From NCBI GenBank assembly GCA_005888335.1, contig VAWY01000109.1, positions 2,076 through 15,380 of the forward strand: a stretch of 13,305 nucleotides of DNA. The letters are read 5' to 3'. The stretch is from Actinomycetota bacterium. GTDB lineage: Bacteria > Actinomycetota > Thermoleophilia > Solirubrobacterales > Solirubrobacteraceae. Of the stretch, positions 5,582-13,305 are shown piece after piece. How positions within the stretch are numbered: position 1 is the stretch's first letter; each line of letters begins with the position of its first letter. Position numbers and translations under genes: made by a program. A model generated the notes under the pieces. That model was not told the origin of the DNA. It worked only from the letters and a program-made list of their open reading frames with translations, and made no database searches.

Positions 5582-6889
5582 ATGCGTGAGATGAACTATC
5601 GCCGGCTTGCGCCGTGGCTGGCGCTGCTCACGCTGACGGCTGCCGGTACTGCGGCTGCCGCCGGCTACGGGCTCACCGCGCCGAAGCGGTACCGGGCGAC
5701 GGCTCACCTGATCGTCGCGCCGGTCTCACCGACCGATCCGACGTTCGCCGGGATCGACGTCCTACGCGACACGGGCGGGAAACGGACGGCTGCCGCGAGC
5801 GTTGCGGCGCTGCTACGTGCGCCCCAGATCGTGGATGCGGTACGCGCGCAGCTCGCGCTCCACCGGTCGCGCCGGGCGTTGCTCGGCGAGCTCGACACAC
5901 ATGTCGTCGGCGACAGCGACGTGGTCGCGGTGGACGTCGAGGACACCTCGCCGGCCGGAGCGGCACAGCTCGCGAACACCTTCGCCGGCGCGTTCGTCAC
6001 GCAGCGGACAGCGGCGTTCCAGAGCCAGCTTGCGAATGCCATTCACCGCGACGAGCAGCTCATCGCCGGCGGCGCGGGGACAACGGTGAAGCTGCGCCTC
6101 GTCACGCTCCGGTCGCTGCAAGCGCAACGGGATCCGACGGTCCGGGTGGCCGCCCAGGCGGCCACCCCGTCGTCGCCGGTCTGGCCGAGCCTGCCGCGGT
6201 TGATCGGTAGCGGAGCGGGGCTGGGCGCGGCCGCCGGCGCGCTCGCCGGCCTGGCGCTCCTCGTGCTCCGCCGGCCGGGTGTCCGCAGGCCCGCGGAGTA
6301 CGATCGCGACGTGTCGGACGAGGCACTCGAGCAGCTCGTCGACCGGCTCGAGAGCCGGCTGGCGGCGCGCGAGTCCGCGCTCGTTGCCCGCGAGCGCGAT
6401 CTCCAGGCGAAGCTCGACGAGCTTCGCGCGGCGCAGGCCGAAGCGACGGCGGCAGCAGGCGCGGGGCTCACGGACCGCGAGCAGCAGTTGACAGCGCGCG
6501 AAGCCGAGCTTGCAGAACGGATCACGAAGGTGACGAAGCGCGAGGTCGAGCTCGCCCGCCGCGCCGCGAAGCTCGCCGTCCGGGCGCGGGAGCAGGAGGC
6601 GCGGGAGCAGGAGGCGAGAAAGCCCCCACCTCCCCCCGAGCCCGAACCGGAGCCGGAGCCCGCCCCGGCTCCACCGGCAGCCCCCGCAACTGCTGGGAGG
6701 GGGAACGACACCTACAACCTCACCGCGCTGGAACGGCTCGTCGAGGAGCGCGGCGCGGAGTTCCCCGACCGGGTCGAAGAGTGGACGTCGTACCTGTTCT
6801 TTCTCAGGGACTACGCGGCCGCCGACGGGAGCGTCCCCGCCGGCTTCGACGGGCTCATCCAAGACACATTTCGCGAGCTGGTTCCCTAG
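5582..6889 (+). CDS. Wzz/chain-length-determinant-like membrane protein with coiled coil and unrecognised C-terminal domain
   Basis: About 435 residues. Order of parts: a first membrane segment (about 11-31, WLALLTLTAAGTAAAAGYGL); an extracytoplasmic region beginning KRYRATAHLIVAP and containing a Wzz-like core (about 35-200, including AQLANTFAGAFVTQRTAAFQ); a second membrane segment (about 207-232, Gly/Ala/Leu rich); a long charged Arg/Glu/Ala coiled coil (about 243-345, with a tandem REQEA duplication); a Pro/Glu linker (about 347-366, PPPPPEPEPEPEP); and a compact 60-residue C-terminal domain with EEWTSYLFFLRDYA and GLIQDTFREL. Wzz proteins set polysaccharide chain length or form export complexes. 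The cytoplasmic tyrosine-kinase domain often fused in Gram-positives is missing. The start is ATG at 5582 or 5591; the longer upstream frame overlaps the epimerase. Exact role unknown. Confidence 0.72.
   Translation: MREMNYRRLAPWLALLTLTAAGTAAAAGYGLTAPKRYRATAHLIVAPVSPTDPTFAGIDVLRDTGGKRTAAASVAALLRAPQIVDAVRAQLALHRSRRALLGELDTHVVGDSDVVAVDVEDTSPAGAAQLANTFAGAFVTQRTAAFQSQLANAIHRDEQLIAGGAGTTVKLRLVTLRSLQAQRDPTVRVAAQAATPSSPVWPSLPRLIGSGAGLGAAAGALAGLALLVLRRPGVRRPAEYDRDVSDEALEQLVDRLESRLAARESALVARERDLQAKLDELRAAQAEATAAAGAGLTDREQQLTAREAELAERITKVTKREVELARRAAKLAVRAREQEAREQEARKPPPPPEPEPEPEPAPAPPAAPATAGRGNDTYNLTALERLVEERGAEFPDRVEEWTSYLFFLRDYAAADGSVPAGFDGLIQDTFRELVP
6586..6615 (+). repeat. Tandem 15-bp duplication within the coiled-coil region
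   Basis: GCGGGAGCAGGAGGC occurs twice in direct succession, in frame, encoding REQEA-REQEA in the Wzz-like protein's coiled coil. A 15-bp unit keeps the frame, so copy number could vary without breaking the gene. Confidence 0.8.
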
Positions 6890-7072
6890 CCGAGAATCGT
6901 GTGCAATTGTCAGGTCATGTACAGGCTCGAAATGCCGATAATTGTCCGCATGGAAGCTCCCTGGGCGACTCTGTGGCAAAGGGGCGGTCGGCTACGATGC
7001 TCGCACCTTCGACTTGCGGGCAGTCGTCCTGGCCGACCCGCGGCGGTCAACTGAAAGGGGGGTCGAGGGAGA
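6890..7072 (+). promoter_or_regulatory. clpC upstream region with AATTGTC direct repeats, -10 TACGAT and purine-rich RBS
   Basis: This 183-bp spacer has a markedly AT-richer first part. AATTGTC appears at 6905-6911 and 6940-6946, 35 bp apart. GGCTACGATG carries a candidate -10 (TACGAT, 6993-6998), giving a leader of about 65-70 nt. The -35 is poor (TCTGTG at 17-bp spacing). AAAGGGGGG at 7054-7062 lies 10 nt before the TTG start. I see neither a CtsR heptad repeat nor a HAIR (HspR) repeat, so the heat-shock regulator, if any, is unidentified. Confidence 0.45.
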
Positions 7073-9613
<2,541 letters not shown>

Positions 9614-9618
9614 CGATT

Positions 9619-9660
9619 CAGGGGGCCTGGCACCTCTGGTGCCGGGCCCCCTGCTGTTCT
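9619..9660 (+). terminator. Rho-independent terminator after clpC, between convergent genes
   Basis: A 16-bp stem (9619-9634 with 9638-9653) containing one G-T wobble closes a 3-nt TCT loop. It begins 6 bp after the clpC stop and is followed by CTGTTCTCGT, a modest U-rich tail. It ends just before the stop of the minus-strand gene at 9663, so the hairpin probably serves both strands. The tail is better on the plus strand. Confidence 0.85.
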
Positions 9661-9662
9661 CG

Positions 9663-10265
9663 TCAGGGCTGGACGGTCGCCTCGAGCAGGCGCCAGCGCC
9701 CGTGATAGCCGTCGCGGAACGCGGTGACGAACATGCCGAGGCGGTCGCGGATCGCCGGCTTGCCGGGCGGGCTGTAGGCGACGACGAAGAGGCGATTGAG
9801 CCGTACGTCGCGCCGGTCGAACGCCGGCCTCGGCCAGGGCTTCAGAGCGCGCAGCGTTCCGTGGGGGATCGTCCGTACCCACCAGCGTGCGACCGCGGCA
9901 GGGGTCGTGAACGACGGCCTTGCCATCGTTCCACGCGCCAGCACCCGGAAGAGCCAGTTCGGCGATTGGACGACGACGCCGTCGGGCTCGGTCCGCAGCT
10001 CCACCGGATAGACGCCGCGCAGGCTCGGCGCAGGCAGCGTTCCGAGCCAGACGCCGTCGAGCTTGCGGAGCGGCCGCCACAGCAGCGGCCGTCCGTTGGC
10101 GTCCGTCGCTCCCACGAGGTTGACCTCGCCGGAGGGCGCGTCCAGCGACCGGACGGAGATCGTCGCCGCCTGCCGGAGGTTCACGAGAGCGGGGTGCAGC
10201 TCGATGTTCGGGCCTCCGGAGGCCGCTGTCGCCAGGAGCAAGGTCGGGAACAGGAGCTTGACCAT
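9663..10265 (-). CDS. Hypothetical secreted or lipid-free periplasmic/cell-wall protein, function unknown
   Basis: A 200-residue protein I do not recognise. Residues 1-17 (MVKLLFPTLLLATAASG) look like a short signal peptide. Residues about 20-110 alternate in a beta-rich pattern with Pro/Gly turns (VNLVGATDANGRPLLWRPL, GVYPVEL, NWLFRVLA), suggesting an immunoglobulin-like sandwich. A more helical/mixed C-terminal half (about 115-200) holds RRDVRLNRLFVVAYSPPG and the aromatic-rich end FRDGYHGRWRLLEA. There are no cysteines and no catalytic motif. The start is the ATG at 10265-10263, with only a weak CCAGG just upstream and no TAnnnT box, unlike most genes here; the promoter is not apparent. 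Codon use and an uninterrupted frame support it as real. It is convergent with clpC. Confidence 0.75.
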   Translation of the reverse strand: MVKLLFPTLLLATAASGGPNIELHPALVNLRQAATISVRSLDAPSGEVNLVGATDANGRPLLWRPLRKLDGVWLGTLPAPSLRGVYPVELRTEPDGVVVQSPNWLFRVLARGTMARPSFTTPAAVARWWVRTIPHGTLRALKPWPRPAFDRRDVRLNRLFVVAYSPPGKPAIRDRLGMFVTAFRDGYHGRWRLLEATVQP

Positions 10266-10576
10266 CGCCTGGAGCGTGCGCCCCTGCGCTCACGTTTTGC
10301 TCAAGCCGGAGTGCCCGAGCACAAGAGGGGGCGTCGCGGACGCCCGCTTCGCCCCCGTGCCGGAGAGGGACGAGCTGCGGCCACCTCGCCCCCTTCGGCT
10401 AGCGAAGCGTGGGCCCGATCCCCCGGGCGGGCGTCCCCCGGGAAGGTGAAGCGGCGCGCTGAACCACCTCAAAGGGGAGGAATCAACTGCCCAGGCCGTG
10501 GCAGGATCCTGATCAGACGGCACATCCCCTGGGGCCCCGATGCGGCGGGGGCCCGGTGAATTACCCCCTCACAGAT
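10266..10576. other. Gene-free GC-rich region with many potential stems, candidate structured RNA
   Basis: No convincing ORF on either strand. Stems seen include GGGCGTC/GACGCCC around a 3-nt loop (10329-10345), CTTCG/CGAAG around GCTAG (near 10393-10407), CTGCC/GGCAG (near 10488-10505), overlapping palindromes CAGGATCCTG and CTGATCAG (10502-10516), and GGGCCCC/GGGGCCC (near 10532-10553). CCCCCGGG occurs twice near 10420-10442. The region ends in the terminator at 10577. A plus-strand small RNA, or a long 5' leader of the minus-strand gene at 10265, would fit. No TAnnnT -10 was found on either strand, and I recognise no signature of tmRNA, RNase P RNA, SRP RNA or a known riboswitch. Confidence 0.35.
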
Positions 10577-10609
10577 AAAAGGCGGCCCCTGCGGCGGGGC
10601 CGCTTTTTT
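10577..10609 (+). terminator. Classic intrinsic terminator, AAAA-stem-TTTTTT
   Basis: A perfect 8-bp stem GCGGCCCC/GGGGCCGC (10582-10589, 10596-10603) with loop TGCGGC is preceded by AAAAG and followed by six T residues. It is strongest on the plus strand, where no protein gene runs into it. On the minus strand a four-U tail follows, so it can also end the DUF6636 transcript whose stop is at 10732. Confidence 0.9.
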
Positions 10610-10612
10610 ATG

Positions 10613-10641
10613 CCGTTCAAGAAGCTGCGCTTCTTGAACGG
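10613..10641. repeat. Perfect 13-bp inverted repeat next to the terminator
   Basis: CCGTTCAAGAAGC and GCTTCTTGAACGG pair without mismatch around a 3-nt TGC loop, starting 3 bp after the T-run of the terminator. In the minus-strand DUF6636 transcript it would form a stable 3'UTR hairpin just before the intrinsic terminator. A second smaller stem, GGCGAGA/TCTCGCC, lies at 10677-10696 in the same 3'UTR. Confidence 0.8.
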
Positions 10642-10731
10642 GATCGGGCACGAGTGCCGGATCGCGGCGTGGCTACGGCGAGAGTGCGATCTCGCCTTCG
10701 CCGCCGTGCTCGCGGTCCACCATGGAATCGG

Positions 10732-11196
10732 CTACCAGGTTCGCCAGGATTCCCGCGAGATGAACACTCCATGGCCGGCCCGGTTCGTGCAGGTGAGGCC
10801 GGTCACCCGCGACGTGCAGGTGAAGACGTTTTGGTGCCAGGTTCGGCTGTAGGGGAGGGTGACGTAGTGGGGATGCTGGGTGCCCGGGTTGTAGAGGATG
10901 CCGCCGGTGCAGAGGACCTGGCCGGGCCGGATGGCGCCCAGCTCGAAGCCGTGCCAGTCGACGCCCGAGCCGTTCGGCGCCATGCAGCGGTCTTGCAGGT
11001 GCGTCGTGTAGACGGCGGCCCCGATCGAGCAGAGCAGGTTGACCGGGCCGCTCCCGTTCGACGGCGGGACGAACAGGCACCTGATGTTCCCGGACGGGGA
11101 GACGATGCCGGGCAGCCGCGTGGCCGACGCCGCCGGGGCGAGGGCTGCGAGCGCGGCGGCGGCGAGCGCAGCTGAGGCGAGAAGCAGGCGAGTCAC
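10732..11196 (-). CDS. Secreted cysteine-rich protein, DUF6636-like
   Basis: A 154-residue exported protein of unknown function. The N-terminus (residues 1-26, MTRLLLASAALAAAALAALA then PAASA) is a clear signal peptide with a likely cut after PAASA. The mature domain begins LPGIVSPSGNIRC and has six cysteines (40, 56, 71, 96, 127, 136), enough for three disulfides. It closes with FTCTSRVTGLTCTNRAGHGV and FISRES. The SPSGNIxC opening and the C-x-N-x-x-GHG-F-x-SR ending match the actinobacterial DUF6636 pattern as I remember it. I chose the GTG at 11196-11194: it puts the signal peptide at the very N-terminus and has TACGCT 8 nt upstream. An open frame extends to 11277, but the extra residues cross into radA and look non-coding. 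Divergent from radA. Confidence 0.8.
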   Translation of the reverse strand: MTRLLLASAALAAAALAALAPAASATRLPGIVSPSGNIRCLFVPPSNGSGPVNLLCSIGAAVYTTHLQDRCMAPNGSGVDWHGFELGAIRPGQVLCTGGILYNPGTQHPHYVTLPYSRTWHQNVFTCTSRVTGLTCTNRAGHGVFISRESWRTW

Positions 11197-11204
11197 GGTG
11201 GGCG

Positions 11205-11210
11205 AGCGTA
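11205..11210 (-). promoter_or_regulatory. Probable -10 element of a leaderless promoter for the DUF6636-like gene
   Basis: TACGCT on the minus strand lies 8 nt (CGCCCACC) before the GTG start. The 8-nt gap is identical to that between the lysS -10 and its ATG. Confidence 0.5.
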
Positions 11211-11257
11211 GCTCGGGTTCGTGAGGAAGCTGTGAACTCGGCGTCCGGAAGCGTCCG

Positions 11258-11263
11258 TAGGCT
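11258..11263 (+). promoter_or_regulatory. Probable -10 element of a leaderless promoter for radA
   Basis: TAGGCT lies 7 nt (GGATTTC) before the GTG at 11271. There is no ribosome-binding site in the gap. This agrees with the family-based start and argues against the upstream GTG at 11232. Confidence 0.5.
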
Positions 11264-11270
11264 GGATTTC

Positions 11271-12641
11271 GTGGCAAGGTCGGCCGTCCAGTTCGCGTGC
11301 ACCGAGTGTGGCTACTCGGCCGGCCGCTGGTTCGGGAAGTGCCCGGGCTGCAACTCGTTCGGCACGCTCGTCGAGGAGGTCCCCCCTCAAAGAGATCGGC
11401 GGAAGGTCGTCGGCGCGAGGGCGCCGAAGCCGCTCCTGCGACTCGTCGACGTCGAGGTCGAGGAGGCCAAACGCATCGCGACCGGGGTGCCCGAGCTCGA
11501 CCGCGTACTCGGGGGCGGCCTCGTGCCGGCGTCGCTCGTGCTCGTCGGCGGCGAGCCCGGCGTCGGCAAGTCGACGCTCCTCCTCACCGCTCTGCAGGCG
11601 ATGAGCGCATCCCACCGCACGCTCCTGATCACCGGCGAGGAGTCCGTCGCCCAGGTGAAGCTCCGGGCCGAGCGGCTCGGCGGCGCCGCGAACGTCGAGA
11701 TCCTGGCGGAGACGGAGCTCGACGTCGTCTGCGAGACGCTCGTGACCGAGCGCCCCGACGTCTGCGTGATCGACTCCGTCCAGACGCTCTACTCGGCCGA
11801 CCTCGGCTCGGCTCCGGGCTCCGTCGCGCAGGTGCGCGAGGCAGCGGGGCGCCTCCTGCGCGTCGCCAAGGAGAACGGCGTCGCGACGATCCTCGTCGGC
11901 CACGTGACGAAGGACGGCTCCGTGGCGGGCCCGCGGGTGCTCGAGCACCTCGTCGACTGCGTCCTGCAGTTCGAAGGCGACAGCTACCGCGCCCACCGGG
12001 TGCTGCGCGCGGTGAAGAACCGTTTCGGCTCCACGAACGAGCTCGGGATCTTCGAGATGACCGGCACCGGACTCGTCGGCGTGCCCGACCCGTCCGAGGT
12101 GTTCGGCCGCACGGTCGAGGGCGAGCCGGGCGCCGCCGTGGCCTGCGCCCTCGAGGGCACGCGGCCGATCCTGCTCGAGGTGCAGTCGCTCGTCGCGCAG
12201 ACGGACCTCGCGATGCCGAGACGGGTCGCCACCGGTGTCGATCCCAAGCGGCTCGCGATGATCGTCGCGGTGCTGGCGCGCCACGCCGGCATTGCGCTCG
12301 GCCAGGCAGACGTCTTCGTGAACGTGGCCGGCGGCGTTCGCATCGACGAGCCGGGCGCGGACCTCGCCGTCGCCCTGGCGATCGCCTCCGCTGCGCGCCG
12401 GCTTCCCGTCCGCGCGGGCACCGCCGCCTTCGGCGAGATCGGCCTGACGGGGCGGCTTCGGCCCGCAACCCAGGCCGACCGGCGGCTCGAGGAGTGCGCG
12501 AAGCTCGGCCTCGGGCACGTCGTCGCCCCGAAGGACACCCCGGGCCGTGGCACACTGCGGGTGACGCAGGCAGAGACGCTGCGCCAGGCGATCAAGGCGG
12601 GACTCGATGCCGAACGAGCCGAAGGAGACAGTCAAGCCTGA
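11271..12641 (+). CDS. radA: DNA repair protein RadA (Sms)
   Basis: A 456-residue protein of normal RadA length that processes recombination intermediates as a DnaB-like branch-migration ATPase. Parts in order: an N-terminal zinc finger with Cys10, Cys13, Cys24 and Cys27 (CTECGYSAGRWFGKCPGC); a RecA-like ATPase with Walker A GGEPGVGKST (93-102); the RadA-specific KNRFG motif (249-253); and a C-terminal Lon-protease-like domain (about 280-456) with VNVAGGVRIDEPGADLAVAL and GEIGLTGRLRP. It starts at GTG 11271, where the residues match the usual RadA N-terminus a few codons before the zinc finger, with TAGGCT 7 nt upstream. It overlaps disA by 35 bp; radA-disA is a conserved pair in Firmicutes and Actinomycetota, and B. 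subtilis RadA inhibits DisA activity. Confidence 0.98.
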   Translation: MARSAVQFACTECGYSAGRWFGKCPGCNSFGTLVEEVPPQRDRRKVVGARAPKPLLRLVDVEVEEAKRIATGVPELDRVLGGGLVPASLVLVGGEPGVGKSTLLLTALQAMSASHRTLLITGEESVAQVKLRAERLGGAANVEILAETELDVVCETLVTERPDVCVIDSVQTLYSADLGSAPGSVAQVREAAGRLLRVAKENGVATILVGHVTKDGSVAGPRVLEHLVDCVLQFEGDSYRAHRVLRAVKNRFGSTNELGIFEMTGTGLVGVPDPSEVFGRTVEGEPGAAVACALEGTRPILLEVQSLVAQTDLAMPRRVATGVDPKRLAMIVAVLARHAGIALGQADVFVNVAGGVRIDEPGADLAVALAIASAARRLPVRAGTAAFGEIGLTGRLRPATQADRRLEECAKLGLGHVVAPKDTPGRGTLRVTQAETLRQAIKAGLDAERAEGDSQA

Positions 12642-13305
12642 GCGCCCGAGCGCCGATCTCGGCTTCTCGCGCACGCCGTCGGAAGACGACCCGCGCCGCG
12701 ACCCGCACCTGCTGACGGCGATCGAGACGATCGCACCCGGGACGTTGCTTCGCCAGGCCGTCGACGACGTGATCCGCTCCCACGAGGGCGCCCTGATCGT
12801 GATCGGCGACCCGCGGGGGCTGTCCTTCCTCTCCTCCGGCGGCATCCGGCTCGAGGCGCCCTTCCGGCCGCAGCTGCTCTACGAGCTCGCGAAGATGGAC
12901 GGGGCGATCATCCTCGACACGATGGTCAAGCGACTGGCCTGGGCGAACGTGCAGCTGATGCCCGACCCGACGATCCCCTCCGACGAGACGGGCACGCGGC
13001 ACCGCACGGCGGAACGCGTCGCCAAGCAGACCGGGGCGCTCGTCATCTCGGTCTCACAGCAGCGCGAGACTGTGACGATCTTCGTCGGGCAGGCGCGCTA
13101 CCAGCTCGATCCGGTCGCCGACGTGCTCGCGAAGACGAACCAGGCGCTCGGCACGCTCGACACGTACCGCCAGCGGCTCGAGCAGGTGCTCACGCGTCTG
13201 ACGGCACTCGAGTTCCAGAACGCAGTCGTACTCGACGACGTGCTCGTCACGCTCCAGCGGGCCGAGATGACCTCGCGGATGTCGGAGCGCATCCAGCGCG
13301 ACTGC
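12607..13305 (+). CDS. disA: DNA integrity scanning protein DisA, diadenylate cyclase (3' part beyond the window)
   Basis: 233 codons are present, of a protein usually about 350-360 residues. DisA makes cyclic di-AMP from two ATP and responds to branched DNA. The DAC domain is complete: APGTLLRQAVDDVIR (43-57), LYELAKMDGAIILD (91-104) with the catalytic DGA at 98-100, ANVQLMPDPTIPSDETGT (113-130), and RHRTAERVAKQTG (131-143). A long helical spine begins near 170 (AKTNQALGTLDTYRQRLEQV). The C-terminal helix-hairpin-helix DNA-binding domain lies outside the window. The N-terminus is about 20 residues longer than in B. subtilis and rich in Pro/Asp/Glu. The ATG at 12607 lies inside the end of radA in another frame, with AAGGCGGGA at 12594-12602 as a moderate ribosome-binding site, implying translational coupling. 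Confidence 0.97.
   Translation, partial: MPNEPKETVKPERPSADLGFSRTPSEDDPRRDPHLLTAIETIAPGTLLRQAVDDVIRSHEGALIVIGDPRGLSFLSSGGIRLEAPFRPQLLYELAKMDGAIILDTMVKRLAWANVQLMPDPTIPSDETGTRHRTAERVAKQTGALVISVSQQRETVTIFVGQARYQLDPVADVLAKTNQALGTLDTYRQRLEQVLTRLTALEFQNAVVLDDVLVTLQRAEMTSRMSERIQRDC

Noticed and set aside
3589..5589. A 666-codon plus-strand open frame across the end of lysS and the epimerase gene
   Set aside because: It runs out of frame through lysS and antisense to the epimerase. It is Arg/Ala rich without motifs.
10290..10523. Minus-strand 77-codon ORF in the gene-free region
   Set aside because: Its composition is Ser/Gly/Pro/Arg low complexity and it has no ribosome-binding site or leaderless box. 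The region looks more like structured non-coding DNA.
10400..10560. Possible cobalamin or c-di-AMP riboswitch, suggested by GGGAAGGTGAAG and GGGGAGGAATC
   Set aside because: The diagnostic cores of both classes are missing, and no co-directional target gene follows on the plus strand.
10556..10852. Plus-strand 98-codon ORF across the terminator
   Set aside because: It reads through the intrinsic terminator and the perfect hairpin, then antisense to the DUF6636-like gene. It is Arg-rich without homology signals.
11193..12845. A 550-codon open frame on the minus strand opposite radA and disA
   Set aside because: It is antisense to two confidently identified genes, and its composition is a typical GC-rich shadow.

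Overview
The window is a compact, gene-dense, GC-rich bacterial chromosome segment made mostly of housekeeping genes. It looks like a member of the Actinomycetota. A DUF2469 gene and a probable DUF6636-type secreted protein, both actinobacterial families, sit among strongly GC-biased genes with many Asp/Glu/Arg/Ala codons. A deep-branching class such as Thermoleophilia (Gaiellales/Solirubrobacterales) is my guess; this is inference and was not tested against a database.

Layout, left to right: the 3' end of folK; a DUF2469 gene; coaX (type III pantothenate kinase); dus (tRNA-dihydrouridine synthase) on the minus strand, convergent with coaX and divergent from greA; greA; lysS; an extended-SDR NDP-sugar epimerase/decarboxylase on the minus strand whose stop codon overlaps that of lysS; a Wzz-like two-membrane-segment protein with a coiled coil and an unrecognised C-terminal domain; clpC; a strong terminator; two minus-strand genes for probable secreted proteins separated by a 466-bp gene-free stretch containing a textbook terminator and possibly a structured RNA; radA; and the 5' two-thirds of disA (c-di-AMP synthase), cut by the window end.

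The backbone folK / coaX / dus / greA / lysS / clpC / radA / disA is an old neighbourhood. Bacillus subtilis has folK-yazB-yacF(dus)-lysS-ctsR-mcsAB-clpC-radA-disA, and Mycobacterium tuberculosis keeps folK, coaX, lysS, clpC1, radA and disA close together. Here dus is flipped, ctsR/mcsAB and lsr2 are absent, and a sugar-nucleotide/polysaccharide pair sits between lysS and clpC. Functionally the window covers folate and CoA synthesis, translation (LysRS, tRNA modification), transcript elongation (GreA), protein quality control (ClpC), DNA repair and integrity signalling (RadA, DisA), and cell-surface functions.

The most striking non-coding signal is a repeated start-site arrangement. At seven genes a TAnnnT hexamer lies 7-9 nt before the start codon with no Shine-Dalgarno, which points to leaderless mRNAs. 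greA and clpC instead have upstream promoters and purine-rich ribosome-binding sites. No mobile element, CRISPR array, tRNA or rRNA was seen, and I found no clear evidence of a new multi-gene system. The best candidates for new biology are the Wzz-like protein's C-terminal domain, the structured region at 10266-10610, and two perfect inverted repeats at 1373-1399 and 10613-10641.
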